A stretch of DNA of 64,000 nt from Candidatus Nitrotoga sp. AM1P (GCF_013168275.1 NZ_AP019547.1:124001-188000); one strand, 5' to 3'. Positions 1-9,584 are shown, counted from the first letter of the stretch. Notes: generated by a model from the sequence alone, not told the origin. Numbers and translations: made by a program.

Positions 1-1079
1 TCAGCCGCAAAGCTAATCTGTACACTATTGGTTGCTTGAGCGACCCGGAGTGGTGAGCAGACACGGAAGCCGTCTTTATCACGGAACCATTCACTACGGA
101 TGCCCACCGACAAATCCTCCCTGAGATCATGATGTAACTGCATGTCGACGCCATGCCAGGTAATATCCTTATGGCCGTCAGGTATGAAGACCCCACCCGC
201 AAAACCACTAGTATGGTGCAAAACCAGACGTGTTTGGGGGGTAATTTTATGTTGCACCACAAGACTGTAGAAAGCCCAAGGCTCATTGCTTCGTGAAGAA
301 GTCCTGCTGTAGGAGCCAGTGAGATTGACTGAGCTTCGCTTGTCGTCGCTGGTCCAGGTCGTTCCGGCTAAACCGCCCCAATTATTCATTTCCTTATCCC
401 AACCTCCATCCCAACCGCCGGTTGCGCTGCCGGTGATTGCCCCGCCCATAAACGCCCAATTCTTGTTGACTGTGTAGTTACCCACCAAGCCGGTATGAGT
501 AAATGGCTCGCCATTACTAAAGGTGTAGGAACGTGTATAAAAGAAATTGTCAGGGGCTGGAACCGTTTCATAACCGGTTGGTGAATAAAAATGACCGATC
601 TTAAGATTTAGGCCGTTCCCGACCGGCACATAGGTTTCTATATAAAGCTGTGGTAATGCCATATTGTAGAAGCGACTGGAAGAACAGCATAAATTCAGAT
701 CCCAACTGCTTCTTTTCAAAGATTGGCCGGTATTTACATCGAATGCAGGGATGCCGTACGCTTGAGCAAAAATAGCGTCGGTACCAAGCATTAAATCAAA
801 CCGACCCCCGAAATCCCACGCTTTGCCCTCTGTTGCCACGGCGCGTTGCATAAATACATTAAGCTGATTTAATTGAAATTCTTTAGAACGATCAGCGAAA
901 GTGACAGGGCCATTGAATCGATCAGATGGGTTATTCGCGTTATAAGTTACTCCTGCATTGATCCAACCGCCCACCTCAATGCCATTATCTTTAAATAGAG
1001 ATGGAGACTCATCGGCACCTGCTGCGGGAAGTATGAACAAAGCACCTAGAGCAACAATGAGAAATTTAGTCTTATACAT
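1..1079 (-). CDS. Outer-membrane beta-barrel porin, Bbp2/OmpL-like (3' end outside window)
   Basis: The minus-strand frame opens with ATG at 1079 and stays open to the window edge, giving about 359 residues without a stop. Residues 1-21 form a signal peptide (MYKTK, then a hydrophobic stretch ending AAGA). The mature part begins with the GWINAGVTYNANNP-type strand followed by FQLNQLNVFMQRAV, the pattern I associate with the putative beta-barrel porin-2 (Bbp2, OmpL-like) family. Alternating hydrophobic/aromatic strands continue throughout. Such proteins sit in the outer membrane; the substrate is unknown. A weak purine-rich RBS (AGAAAG) lies upstream. It is divergent from the epimerase-like gene, separated by about 360 AT-rich bases. 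The family assignment comes from recalled motifs, not a search. Confidence 0.75.
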   Translation of the reverse strand, partial: MYKTKFLIVALGALFILPAAGADESPSLFKDNGIEVGGWINAGVTYNANNPSDRFNGPVTFADRSKEFQLNQLNVFMQRAVATEGKAWDFGGRFDLMLGTDAIFAQAYGIPAFDVNTGQSLKRSSWDLNLCCSSSRFYNMALPQLYIETYVPVGNGLNLKIGHFYSPTGYETVPAPDNFFYTRSYTFSNGEPFTHTGLVGNYTVNKNWAFMGGAITGSATGGWDGGWDKEMNNWGGLAGTTWTSDDKRSSVNLTGSYSRTSSRSNEPWAFYSLVVQHKITPQTRLVLHHTSGFAGGVFIPDGHKDITWHGVDMQLHHDLREDLSVGIRSEWFRDKDGFRVCSPLRVAQATNSVQISFAA

Positions 1080-1439
1080 GGCATTTTCTTTCTAAGATTG
1101 AGAGCGAAATTCAGTAACGCCCAATCAATTGAAAGCAGCTTCCGTGCCAATATTATTTAATTAATTAAAACAATGAATTGATGTATATTGTGAAGATAAA
1201 ATATAATTTTTATGCACTAATTTTATGCATTTTAAAATAGATATCGCACCAATCAGGTGCTTAGAATTTGTTATTTGCAATAAAGTATTTTGTTCAGCAC
1301 TTTAGACATTCGACGTATGATTAATTTAATTGTATTAACTGAGGGATTAACATGTTCTCATGACATCTGCCGTTAAAATTATTCGCCATGAGTTTCGGGT
1401 AGAATAAGCATTTTTCAAATTTATTTAAAGGCATCTTAA
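1080..1439. other. Divergent AT-rich intergenic region
   Basis: About 360 bases between the divergent porin and epimerase-like genes. It is very AT-rich, with several TTAATTAATTAAA-like tracts, and must hold promoters for both genes. I see no ORF with coding character and no structure strong enough to name. The epimerase-like gene has a purine-rich AAAGGC about 8 bases before its ATG. Confidence 0.6.
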
Positions 1440-2171
1440 ATGTACAAAATCGCACCCAGTATTATTTCTGCCAATTTTGCTAAGCTTGGCGAAGAGATCA
1501 TTAATGTCCTTGCCTCAGGCACAGACATTATTCACTTGGAAGTGATGAATAAACACTTCGTGCCAACTTTCAGAAATGGTTCGAAGGCATGTGCCGCCAT
1601 CCGCCCTATTACTCAGGCGCCGATAGAGATACATCTGACGAGTGGATACAATGTAGACAATTCACTCAATGATCTTGTACCAGAATACGCTAAGGCCGGT
1701 GCAAACATTATTATTTTTCATCCTGAAGCAGTTGATCGAGATGCGTACAACCTACCGTCCTTCGAAAATATCGAACGGATCATTGATTTAATTCACGAAC
1801 ATGGCTGTAAAGCCGGGTTGGCATTCAATGCTGGCACGCCTTTTAGCTACCTCGATCATGTTATAAGCAAAATCGACGTTGTCTTGATCATGTCTAAACA
1901 GACTGGCTTAATTAGTGGCCAGAAATTTATTCCCGAGGCGATTAATAAGGTGCGCATGGCACGCAAAAAAATCAATGAGAGCGGGCGCAATATTATTCTT
2001 GAAATTCACGGTGATGTGAATTTAGGCAATATCGCACAAATTGCCATGGCTGGCGCCGATACTTTTGTGGTCGGCTCTGCTATATACGAAGCAGGCAATG
2101 AGACTGACCCAAATCAATATGATTCCATTGTCGCTGCTCTGCATGCCGAGCTTGCAAAGGTTGGTTCATAA
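1440..2171 (+). CDS. Divergent ribulose-phosphate 3-epimerase family protein (altered active site)
   Basis: A 243-aa TIM-barrel protein clearly of the Rpe family: IAPSIISANFAKLG at the N-terminus, FHPEA and CKAGLAFN mid-protein, and GADTFVVGSAIY at the phosphate end. True Rpe interconverts ribulose-5-P and xylulose-5-P using two metal-binding/acid-base aspartates in HxDVMD and VDGG. Here these read HLEVMN (D to E) and EIHGDV (D to H at the VDGG position), and the phosphate loop NPGFGGQ is replaced by QTGLISGQ. The first-strand Ser and the two His ligands remain. It may be inactive, use another substrate, or use a different chemistry. It stands alone, with no Calvin-cycle or pentose-phosphate neighbours. 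Confidence 0.85.
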   Translation: MYKIAPSIISANFAKLGEEIINVLASGTDIIHLEVMNKHFVPTFRNGSKACAAIRPITQAPIEIHLTSGYNVDNSLNDLVPEYAKAGANIIIFHPEAVDRDAYNLPSFENIERIIDLIHEHGCKAGLAFNAGTPFSYLDHVISKIDVVLIMSKQTGLISGQKFIPEAINKVRMARKKINESGRNIILEIHGDVNLGNIAQIAMAGADTFVVGSAIYEAGNETDPNQYDSIVAALHAELAKVGS

Positions 2172-2408
2172 GTACTGTGTATATCTCACGCAGAGTCGCG
2201 CTATTTTAATCAAATTAACCCATCTATTATCCCTGCCGGTGTAACTAGCATGGCTCTATCATCGCATGTTGAGTGACCTGCAATGGTTCGTTGTGTCAAA
2301 ATTTTGCTATTGGGTTACACGACCATGATATCGGTTAGTCGTGAAATATGCGGTAATAGACGATACGTATGATGGTTGAAGCAGTATTTTGATGCAGAGT
2401 GATTGCGG

Positions 2409-2858
2409 TTAATTGCGCGATTTTTTCATTGCTTGTTGAGCTTCGCGTGTGGCATCGCGTTCACGCTCGGTGTCACGTTTGTCGTGTTGCTTTTTCCCTT
2501 TTGCAAGACCGATATCCAGTTTGACGAGACTGCCTTTAAAGTGCATGTTCAATGGCATAAGCGTGTATCCAGCGCGCTGCACTTTGCTGATCAACTTGTT
2601 GATCTCAGCTGCATGCAACAGTAGTTTGCGCGTGCGAACCGGGTCAGGATATATATGCGTGGAAGCGGTAGTTAATGGGCTGATATGGGAGCCGAACAGA
2701 TACAGGGCGCCATCTTTCACCGTAATATAGGCTTCCTTGAGATTGGCGCGTCCGGCGCGGATTGCCTTGACTTCCCAGCCTTCCAGCATGATACCAGCCT
2801 CATAGCGGTCTTCGATGAAGTAGTCGTGGTATGCTTTTTTATTTTGGACTATGCTCAT
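2409..2858 (-). CDS. smpB: SsrA-binding protein SmpB
   Basis: 149 aa, normal SmpB length. SmpB binds the tRNA-like part of tmRNA and brings it to stalled ribosomes for trans-translation. Visible landmarks are [18 protein letters not shown], the [14 protein letters not shown] segment, [15 protein letters not shown] and [18 protein letters not shown], followed by the basic, disordered C-terminal tail ([19 protein letters not shown]) that enters the mRNA channel. It is divergent from ratA, only 42 bases apart, a pairing common in proteobacteria. No tmRNA gene was found in this window. Confidence 0.97.
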   Translation of the reverse strand: MSIVQNKKAYHDYFIEDRYEAGIMLEGWEVKAIRAGRANLKEAYITVKDGALYLFGSHISPLTTASTHIYPDPVRTRKLLLHAAEINKLISKVQRAGYTLMPLNMHFKGSLVKLDIGLAKGKKQHDKRDTERERDATREAQQAMKKSRN

Positions 2859-2900
2859 AATTTGTATATTCTACCAGCTTTACATGGACGTACTGCTAGA

Positions 2901-3350
2901 ATGGCCTTAGTTGAGAAATCAGTACTGGTTCCCTACAGCGCGAAGCAGATGTTCGTTCTGGTGGATAATGTGGCGGATTATCCGCGGTTTTTGCCGTGGT
3001 GTGGTGGAGCCAGTGTCATCTCGGTGGATGGAGATACTGTACATGCGACAGTACACATCAATTATCACCATATTAAACAGAGTTTTACCACTGAGAATGT
3101 GCGTCAGTTTCCCCATCAAATTGATATCACTCTGAAAGATGGACCGTTTAAGCACCTTGATGGTGATTGGCATTTTATACCTCTTTCCGAATCTGCCTGT
3201 AAAATTGAATTTAAGTTGCATTACGAATTTTCCAACAAGTTACTGGAAAAAGTGTTTGGCCCCATTTTTCATTTTATTGCCAATAGTTTTGTGGATGCCT
3301 TTGTTCATCGTGCAGAAAAGATTTATACAGGAAATGAAAGACCAGATTAG
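2901..3350 (+). CDS. ratA: RatA-like SRPBCC/Coq10 family protein
   Basis: 149 aa. I chose ATG 2901 (MALVEKSVLVPYSAKQMF), where the family homology begins; upstream in-frame codons overlap smpB antisense. The protein has the START/Coq10-type fold signature: VPYSAKQMFVLVDNVADYPRFLPWC, then the long beta region and a C-terminal helix FVDAFVHRAEKIY. Family members are described as ubiquinone-binding Coq10 homologues and, in E. coli RatA, as an inhibitor of 70S ribosome association; which role applies cannot be told from sequence. The usual downstream partner rnfH is not present. The next gene is a PHP exonuclease. Confidence 0.9.
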   Translation: MALVEKSVLVPYSAKQMFVLVDNVADYPRFLPWCGGASVISVDGDTVHATVHINYHHIKQSFTTENVRQFPHQIDITLKDGPFKHLDGDWHFIPLSESACKIEFKLHYEFSNKLLEKVFGPIFHFIANSFVDAFVHRAEKIYTGNERPD

Positions 3351-3427
3351 TATTGCAATTTGCCTGTTAGCCATATTAAATGGATATCCATCTGTGCGGC
3401 AAGCCGAGATTTACTTAGGGTTACTAA

Positions 3428-4354
3428 ATGTTAGATTACGACCTGCATTGCCATTCAACTGTTTCGGACGGATTGCTATCGCCTACAGATCTGGTTGCAC
3501 GTGCGGCTGAGCGAGGAGTGAAGTTTCTTGCGTTGACTGACCATGATGATCTATCTGGCTTAGGTGAGGCTGCTGAGGCTGCTGCACAGCACGGTATGCA
3601 ATTTATCAACGGAGTGGAAATTTCGGTGACTTGGCGTAGCTACACCCTGCATATTATTGGTTTACGTATCAACCCGAACTATAAACCGCTGGCGGAAGGT
3701 TTACGTAACATTCGCAGTGGGCGTGGAGCACGTGCGCAGCTGATGGCTGAGTCGCTGGCCAGGAGCGGCATTAGCGGGGCGCTGGCAGGTGCTTATCAAT
3801 ATGCAGATAACGATGGCATTATTGGACGCACACATTTTGCACGATTTTTGGTCGAGAGAGGCTATTGCAAGGATGTGCGTAGCGTGTTCAAGAATTATCT
3901 GGTTAAGGATAAACCCGGATATGTGCCGCATCAATGGGCTTCGTTGTCGGACGCAGTTAGTTGGATATGCGGCAGCGGTGGTGTCGCCGTGCTGGCACAT
4001 CCGGGTCGTTATACGCTGGCGCGCAAAGGTATGGGACAGAAGACATTGCGCGAATTGCTGCGCGAATTTATCGATTTGGGCGGGCAGGGGATCGAGGTAG
4101 TGTGTGGTAGCCACACGCCAGAGCAATATGCCGAATTTGCGCGCTATGCTAATGAATTTAATTTGCTGGCTTCGTGTGGTTCAGATTTTCATGGGCCAGG
4201 GGAAAGCTATCGGGATTTAGGACGTTTGCCCGATTTCCCGTTGGATTGCCGTCCCATCTGGCTGGCGTGGGAAACTGACCCATTTCCATCTTCAGAAGCT
4301 TTGCTCATCTCTCCAGAGAAGGAACAAGGAAAAGCGGAGACAGTAAACCGCTAA
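3428..4354 (+). CDS. rnm: PHP-domain 5'-3' exonuclease, RNase AM (YciV/TrpH) family
   Basis: 308 aa, beginning exactly at the family start MLDYDLHCHSTVSDGLLSP. The PHP metal-binding motifs are in order: DLHCHS, TDHDD, GVEIS, HxxHF-type GRTHFARFL, LAHPGRY and SDFHGP, covering the His/Asp/Glu ligands of a trinuclear metal site. E. coli YciV (RNase AM) trims 5' ends of rRNA and degrades 3',5'-bisphosphonucleotides. The gene is followed 2 bases later by yciO, the same pairing as in many beta/gammaproteobacteria, so it heads a plus-strand operon running to scpB. Confidence 0.93.
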   Translation: MLDYDLHCHSTVSDGLLSPTDLVARAAERGVKFLALTDHDDLSGLGEAAEAAAQHGMQFINGVEISVTWRSYTLHIIGLRINPNYKPLAEGLRNIRSGRGARAQLMAESLARSGISGALAGAYQYADNDGIIGRTHFARFLVERGYCKDVRSVFKNYLVKDKPGYVPHQWASLSDAVSWICGSGGVAVLAHPGRYTLARKGMGQKTLRELLREFIDLGGQGIEVVCGSHTPEQYAEFARYANEFNLLASCGSDFHGPGESYRDLGRLPDFPLDCRPIWLAWETDPFPSSEALLISPEKEQGKAETVNR

Positions 4355-4356
4355 CC

Positions 4357-4986
4357 ATGTCACAATTTTTCACGATTCATCCAATAAATCCACAGCCACG
4401 GCTGATTAAACAGGCCGCCGATTTAGTTCGCAATGGTGCGGTGATTGTCTACCCTACTGATTCCTGCTACGCCTTAGGTTGTCATCTTGGTGATAAGGAA
4501 GCGGTGGCGCGCATCCGCCAAATACGCGGTGTGGATGATAAGCATCATATGACGATGGTTTGTCGTGATTTGTCCGAGCTAGCCCGCTATGCACGGGTGG
4601 ATAATGTGCAATTTCGACTGCTAAAAAATAATACCCCCGGCAGTTATACATTTATCCTTGAAGCGACCAAGGAAGTTCCCAAGCGCCTGCAACATCCCAA
4701 ACGCAGCACGATCGGTGTGCGTATTCCCGATCATCCGGTGGCGTTGGCGCTGCTGGAAGAACTGGGTGAGCCACTGATAAGTTCTACCTTGATTTTGCCA
4801 AATGAAGAGTTTGCAATGAATGATGCCGAACAGATTCGCGAACTGTTACAGCATCAAATTGATTTGGTGGTGGATGGTGGCGCGGTGGGATTAGACCCGA
4901 CCACGGTCATCGACCTAACCACGGATACACCTGTGGTGGTTCGGTTTGGCAAGGGTGATGTTTCACCATTTTTAATTGAGAAATAA
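4357..4986 (+). CDS. yciO: YciO-type Sua5/YrdC-family protein
   Basis: 209 aa. The fold is that of the YrdC/Sua5 threonylcarbamoyl-AMP synthases (VIVYPTDSCYALGC near residue 30, SxTxGVRIPDHP near residue 125, and a C-terminal VVRFGKGD). YciO members lack part of the KRxxxKP motif of TsaC: here RQIRGVDDKHHMTMVC replaces it. YciO is generally regarded as a weak or non-essential paralogue of TsaC, so t6A synthesis should not be assigned to it. It sits 2 bases after the PHP gene and 7 before the M50 gene, fitting one transcript. Confidence 0.9.
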   Translation: MSQFFTIHPINPQPRLIKQAADLVRNGAVIVYPTDSCYALGCHLGDKEAVARIRQIRGVDDKHHMTMVCRDLSELARYARVDNVQFRLLKNNTPGSYTFILEATKEVPKRLQHPKRSTIGVRIPDHPVALALLEELGEPLISSTLILPNEEFAMNDAEQIRELLQHQIDLVVDGGAVGLDPTTVIDLTTDTPVVVRFGKGDVSPFLIEK

Positions 4987-4993
4987 ATAATAC

Positions 4994-5641
4994 ATGCAGA
5001 TCGACCAATTAATACAAACCATTGCTATTGCAGCGATTCCAATTTTATTTGCAATTACCTTACATGAAGCGGCGCATGGCTATGTAGCACGCCATTTCGG
5101 TGATATGACGGCTTATCAGCAGGGGCGTATCAGCTTGAATCCCATTCGCCACATTGATCCTGTCGGTACGATCCTGTTACCGTTGCTGACACTATGGATG
5201 GGCGGCATCTTGTTTGGTTGGGCCAAACCGGTGCCTGTAAATTTTGCTGCACTGAACCGTCCCAAGCAAGACATGCTGTGGGTGGCACTGGCCGGTCCGA
5301 CTGCCAACCTGTTCATGGCGCTACTCTGGGCGGCACTGGCCAAACTGGCATGGACATTACCGGCAAATTATTTTGCCGAGCCATTGTTGGGAATGGCACA
5401 GATCGGAATTAAAATTAACGTTGTATTAATGGTGCTAAATTTGCTGCCGCTACCGCCTCTGGATGGTGGACGTATGGCTGTCAGCTTACTACCGTATCGA
5501 CAGGCTTCCATTTTGGAGAGAGTTGAACCCTACGGTATGTTTATACTAATCTTTTTGGCGATTTCGCCTGTTCTCAGCTGGATATTGGGGCCGCCTGTAA
5601 TCGGACTTATTAAATTGATTAATTCTATTTTTGGACTGTAA
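4994..5641 (+). CDS. Site-2-type membrane metalloprotease, M50 family
   Basis: 215 aa, polytopic. The first membrane segment carries the zinc motif HEAAHGY (HExxH) near residue 24, and a later segment carries the LNLLPLPPLDGGR motif (NxxPxxxLDG), which together define the M50B site-2 protease fold. FGWAKPVPVN between them is also typical. It would cleave peptide bonds inside or near the membrane; the substrate is unknown. It sits directly before trpS (8-base gap), a conserved arrangement in betaproteobacteria. Confidence 0.93.
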   Translation: MQIDQLIQTIAIAAIPILFAITLHEAAHGYVARHFGDMTAYQQGRISLNPIRHIDPVGTILLPLLTLWMGGILFGWAKPVPVNFAALNRPKQDMLWVALAGPTANLFMALLWAALAKLAWTLPANYFAEPLLGMAQIGIKINVVLMVLNLLPLPPLDGGRMAVSLLPYRQASILERVEPYGMFILIFLAISPVLSWILGPPVIGLIKLINSIFGL

Positions 5642-5649
5642 AGTAAATT

Positions 5650-6852
5650 ATGCTTGTTGATCGAGTGTTATCAGGAATGAGGCCCACGGGTAGCCTGCAC
5701 CTTGGGCATTACCATGGCGTGTTGAAAAACTGGGTGGAGATGCAGCAAAAATACGAGTGTTTTTTTTTCGTTGCTGACTGGCATGCGCTGACCACACATT
5801 ATGATACCCCCCAGATTATCGAACAAAGTGTATGGGATATGGTCATTGATTGGCTGGCTGTGGGAGTTGATCCAGCTCGAGCCACGCTCTTCATCCAATC
5901 CAAGGTACCGGAACACGCCGAATTACATCTGTTGCTATCCATGATTACGCCGCGAGGATGGCTGGAACGTGTGCCGACCTATAAAGATCAGCAGGAGAAA
6001 CTAACAGAGAAGGATTTAGGTACATATGGTTTTCTCGGGTATCCGCTCTTGCAAAGTGCGGATATCCTCATCTACCGCGCTACCCAAGTGCCAGTAGGTG
6101 AAGATCAGGTGCCACACATCGAGTTTACGCGCGAAATTGCACGCCGTTTTAACCATATTTATGGGCGCGAATCGGGTTTTGAGGAAAATGCCAAAGCCGC
6201 TGTCAAAAAATTGGGGGGCAAGAAAGCAAAACTGTATGACGAATTGCGTAATCGCTATCAAGAGCAAGGTGATGACGAGGCGCTGCAATCTGCCAAATTG
6301 CTACTCGACGAACAGCAGAGCTTAAGCATGAGTGACCGCGAGCGTTTGTTAGGCTACCTCGAAGGCGGTGGAAAAATGATTTTATTGGAGCCCCAAGCCA
6401 TGCTTACTGCGGCTTCGAAAATGCCCGGGCTGGACGGACAAAAAATGTCGAAGTCTTACAATAACACTATCAGTTTGCGCGAAGATGAAGCGAGTGTGAC
6501 GAAGAAAATTCGCACTATGCCGACCGACCCGGCGCGTGTACGTCGTACCGATGTGGGAAATCCGGATAAATGTCCTGTGTGGCAGTTACATCAGGTATAT
6601 TCCAATGAAGATACCCAACACTGGGTGCAACAAGGCTGTAGGAGCGCAGGCATAGGCTGTATCGAATGTAAACAACCGGTCATAGATGCAGTACTGGCTG
6701 AACAAACTCCTATGCGCGAGCGTGCTCAACTCTATCTGGACGATCCCACGCTGGTGCGCAACATCATCTCTGATGGGTGCGAGAAAGCGCGTAAGTTGGC
6801 GGCCGAGACCATGCGTGACGTGCGTGAATCAATGGGTCTGAGTTACAGCTAA
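5650..6852 (+). CDS. trpS: Tryptophan-tRNA ligase
   Basis: 400 aa class Ic synthetase. The HIGH-like motif is RPTGSLHLGHYHG at residues 11-23 and the KMSKS motif is GQKMSKSYNN near residue 260. Compared with the ~330-aa E. coli enzyme there is an insertion between the Rossmann half and KMSKS (about residues 178-245, lysine-rich then EALQSAKLLLDEQQSLS), which I recognise as usual in betaproteobacterial TrpS. A CIECKQPV segment near residue 335 is also family-typical. It is co-directional with the M50 gene and followed by scpA after 44 bases. Confidence 0.97.
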   Translation: MLVDRVLSGMRPTGSLHLGHYHGVLKNWVEMQQKYECFFFVADWHALTTHYDTPQIIEQSVWDMVIDWLAVGVDPARATLFIQSKVPEHAELHLLLSMITPRGWLERVPTYKDQQEKLTEKDLGTYGFLGYPLLQSADILIYRATQVPVGEDQVPHIEFTREIARRFNHIYGRESGFEENAKAAVKKLGGKKAKLYDELRNRYQEQGDDEALQSAKLLLDEQQSLSMSDRERLLGYLEGGGKMILLEPQAMLTAASKMPGLDGQKMSKSYNNTISLREDEASVTKKIRTMPTDPARVRRTDVGNPDKCPVWQLHQVYSNEDTQHWVQQGCRSAGIGCIECKQPVIDAVLAEQTPMRERAQLYLDDPTLVRNIISDGCEKARKLAAETMRDVRESMGLSYS

Positions 6853-6896
6853 ACAGGGCAAGAGATATTCCTGACTTACATGTGCAGGCATAAAAA

Positions 6897-7709
6897 GTGA
6901 ATACTTTGGCACAGTCTCCAGGTAACACGCACGGCGTTCATATCCATGGCCAACCGTTGCTGGAGATGCCACTCGACCTGTATATTCCACCAGATGCTCT
7001 GGAAATTGTTCTTGAAACTTTCCAGGGGCCGTTAGACTTGTTGCTATACCTGATCCGCAAGCACAATTTGGATGTGCTTGATATCCCGATGGCACAATTG
7101 ACCCAACAATACATGGTCTATATTGAGATCATGCAGCGCAACCGTTTAGAATTGGCCGCCGAATATTTGCTAATGGCGGCAGTACTGATTGAGATTAAAT
7201 CACGCATGTTGTTGCCGCGGCCGTCCAAGTTTGTGGATGCGGGAGAGGAAGATCCTCGTGTTGAGCTGATGCGTCGCTTGTTAGAATATGAACAAATGAA
7301 GCTGGCCGCGCAGAAGTTGAACGAATTGCCGCAGGCCGGGCGTGATTTTGAGCTGGTTCAAGTCTTGATCGAACGTGTTGAAGAGCAGCGACTACCGGAT
7401 ATTACTGTTGAAGATTTGCGCCAAGCGTGGCTGGCGCTGTTGGCGCGTGCAAAACTGAATACTCACCATAGGGTGCGGCGCGAAGAGCTGTCGGTACGCG
7501 AACAAATGACGCGTGTGTTGCGTCAGTTGTGGCACGGCGAGTTTGAAGCATTTGAGAATCTGTTTGAGGCAAGCGGTGGTATTGCGCCACTAGTGGTAAC
7601 CTTTATCGCAATTCTGGAGCTGGCCAAGGAGACATTGGTCGAAATTACACAAACCAAAACATTGGGAAATATTTATGTCAGGGCAAGCCATAGCCTTACC
7701 GCTGAGTGA
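6897..7709 (+). CDS. scpA: Segregation and condensation protein A
   Basis: 270 aa, starting at GTG 6897. ScpA is the kleisin that bridges SMC heads in the bacterial condensin. The N-terminal signature [24 protein letters not shown] is followed by [24 protein letters not shown], the helical region that binds SMC and ScpB, and a C-terminal winged-helix ending [15 protein letters not shown]. The first ~30 residues (before [20 protein letters not shown]) look nonconserved, so a later start is possible. The 3' end overlaps scpB by 35 bases, consistent with translational coupling. Confidence 0.95.
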   Translation: MNTLAQSPGNTHGVHIHGQPLLEMPLDLYIPPDALEIVLETFQGPLDLLLYLIRKHNLDVLDIPMAQLTQQYMVYIEIMQRNRLELAAEYLLMAAVLIEIKSRMLLPRPSKFVDAGEEDPRVELMRRLLEYEQMKLAAQKLNELPQAGRDFELVQVLIERVEEQRLPDITVEDLRQAWLALLARAKLNTHHRVRREELSVREQMTRVLRQLWHGEFEAFENLFEASGGIAPLVVTFIAILELAKETLVEITQTKTLGNIYVRASHSLTAE

Positions 7710-8265
7710 AGACGCCGCTGCACAAATTGACGCGGTGCAACTCAAGACAATATTAGAAGTTGCGTTGTTGACTGCCCCAGACCCCCTATCACTGGCGGAG
7801 CTGAAAAAACTCAGCGATGCGCCGGTAGAAAACCATACTATCGAAAAAATGCTGGAACAATTGGCGCAGAAATATACAGGCAGCGGCGTGGAACTCAACC
7901 GAGTAGCGAATGGTTGGCGTTTTCGCGCACGTCCTGAGATGCAACCTTACTTAGATCGCCTCAATCCACAAAAACCGCCGCGCTATTCACGCGCGGTTAT
8001 GGAAACCCTCGCAATTATCGTTTACCGTCAACCTGTAACACGTGGCGATATCGAAGAGATTCGTGGAGTAGCAGTATCCTCGCAAATTTTGAAGACCTTG
8101 GAAGCGCGCGGCTGGATAGATGTAGTCGGCACGCGCGATACACCCGGTAAACCAGAATTGTTCGCTACCACCAAGCAACTGCTGGACGACCTTAACCTGT
8201 GTTCGTTGCAGGAACTACCGCTACTGGAAGAAATGAGCAGTCTGCTGGAGCACGATGAGGTATGA
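7675..8265 (+). CDS. scpB: Segregation and condensation protein B
   Basis: 196 aa, with two winged-helix domains that dimerise and bind ScpA. Landmarks are [24 protein letters not shown], the [15 protein letters not shown] segment, [32 protein letters not shown], and [23 protein letters not shown], all standard for ScpB. ATG 7675 lies inside scpA. In many betaproteobacteria rluB follows; here a TrmH-type methylase follows instead. Confidence 0.96.
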   Translation: MSGQAIALPLSEDAAAQIDAVQLKTILEVALLTAPDPLSLAELKKLSDAPVENHTIEKMLEQLAQKYTGSGVELNRVANGWRFRARPEMQPYLDRLNPQKPPRYSRAVMETLAIIVYRQPVTRGDIEEIRGVAVSSQILKTLEARGWIDVVGTRDTPGKPELFATTKQLLDDLNLCSLQELPLLEEMSSLLEHDEV

Positions 8266-8286
8266 ATTTTGAGTGTTAACTGAACC

Positions 8287-9072
8287 ATGAAATACATCAG
8301 TTCGCACAGCAACCCTTTCTTTAAAGAGCTGCTCAAGCTGGCCAGTTCAGCACGTCAACGCCAAAAGGCTCAGCAGACTCTATTAGAAGGCGCACATCTA
8401 CTGCAAGCGTATCACGCATCTGGCAACCAACAGCCTCAGCATCTATTGGTGACGGAAGCGGCCGTCCAAAACCGCGAAGTGACGGAGTTGTTGAAAAAGT
8501 TTCCTGACGTACCGTTATCTCAATTGGACGATGGCTTGTTTGCTGAACTGTCCGAGCTCAAAACTCCCAGTTGTATTCTCGCTCTTATTGAATTACCTCG
8601 AATCCCAATCGCATCAGTTCAGAGCAGTTTTTGTTTGTTACTGGAAGACATTCAGGATCCGGGCAACCTTGGCTCAATATTGCGTTCCGCTGCTGCGGCA
8701 GGTTGTGATGCAGTATTCTTGTCAAAGAACAGCGCCGATGCATGGTCCCCCAAGGTGCTGCGTGCCGGGATGGGTGGACATTTTGTGTTAGATATTCATG
8801 AATCGATTGATTTACTCGCCGTGGCTACTGCATTTCAAGGGAAGGTTTTTGCTACTGTGGTGGGTGCAAAAAGCAATCTGTATGATTGTGATCTTCGTGG
8901 CAACATTGCCTTTGTAATTGGAAATGAGGGAGCAGGGCTGTCTGAAAGTTTGCTGGCAGTAATCAACCAGCACATTACTATTCCCATGCCGGGGCGTAGC
9001 GAATCATTGAACGTTGCTGCGGCCGCTGCTATCTGTCTGTTCGAAGCAGTACGGCAACGCAGGTATCATTGA
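8287..9072 (+). CDS. TrmH/SpoU-family RNA 2'-O-methyltransferase
   Basis: 261 aa with an N-terminal substrate-binding domain (starting SSHSNPFFKELLKLA, about residues 4-90) and a C-terminal SPOUT knot. The three SpoU motifs are visible: LLLEDIQDPGNLGSILRSAAAAG, FVIGNEGAGLSESLL, and ITIPMPGRSESLNVAAAAAICL. The enzyme would transfer a methyl group to a ribose 2'-OH in rRNA or tRNA. The target cannot be assigned; the layout resembles the YsgA/RlmB-like group. It begins 21 bases after scpB, so it may be the last gene of that operon. Confidence 0.92.
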   Translation: MKYISSHSNPFFKELLKLASSARQRQKAQQTLLEGAHLLQAYHASGNQQPQHLLVTEAAVQNREVTELLKKFPDVPLSQLDDGLFAELSELKTPSCILALIELPRIPIASVQSSFCLLLEDIQDPGNLGSILRSAAAAGCDAVFLSKNSADAWSPKVLRAGMGGHFVLDIHESIDLLAVATAFQGKVFATVVGAKSNLYDCDLRGNIAFVIGNEGAGLSESLLAVINQHITIPMPGRSESLNVAAAAAICLFEAVRQRRYH

Positions 9073-9254
9073 TCTTATAATTATCGGCAAATATCATGTA
9101 AATTGTTGCTTGGAAATCTACGCCAGGGAAAATTGAATGGATGTATTTTTTCAGCACGCATTTTATGGAATTCAAATGAGCGGCTTGATTTGCTCAATGT
9201 GGGTTGTTATAGTGAAACCAGTAAATGGCGCTTATTAACGAAAGGAACTTTATA

Positions 9255-9584
9255 ATGAATATGCTAGGAGCAACAACGTCAACAGTGGATATTTCCAAAG
9301 AAAAACTAATGGATGATTTGAGAATAGTGGTGGCAGATGCTGAAGAACTGCTGAGGGCAACTGCCAATCAGACTGGGGAACGTATCGCGGCGGCACGTGC
9401 CAAGGCAGGAGAGTCATTGCAAGCAGCCAAGACTCGGCTTTCCAATGCACAAGTGGCGGTTATAGAAAAAACTAAGGCTGTCGCCACGGCCACGGATGAA
9501 TACGTACATGTTAATCCATGGCAGGCCATAGGAATTGCGGCAGCGGTTGGTATCCTTCTCGGTGCAGTTATTTCGCGTCGCTGA
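9255..9584 (+). CDS. DUF883/ElaB-YqjD-like membrane-anchored protein
   Basis: 109 aa from ATG 9255, chosen because AAGGAA sits seven bases upstream; an earlier in-frame codon at 9225 has no such site. The protein is a long amphipathic, alanine-rich helix (DISKEKLMDDLRIVVADAEELL...) followed by NPWQAIGIAAAVGILLGAVISRR, the single C-terminal membrane anchor typical of DUF883. E. coli YqjD and ElaB of this family bind ribosomes and tether them to the inner membrane in stationary phase; that function is extrapolated. It stands alone, with its own upstream spacing of about 180 bases. Confidence 0.9.
   Translation: MNMLGATTSTVDISKEKLMDDLRIVVADAEELLRATANQTGERIAAARAKAGESLQAAKTRLSNAQVAVIEKTKAVATATDEYVHVNPWQAIGIAAAVGILLGAVISRR

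Noticed and set aside
3139..3510. Plus-strand frame between ratA and the PHP gene, position of the usual rnfH
   Set aside because: It overlaps both neighbours, and its translation (MKDQISIAICLLAILNGY...) has no RnfH ubiquitin-like pattern; treated as a shadow frame.
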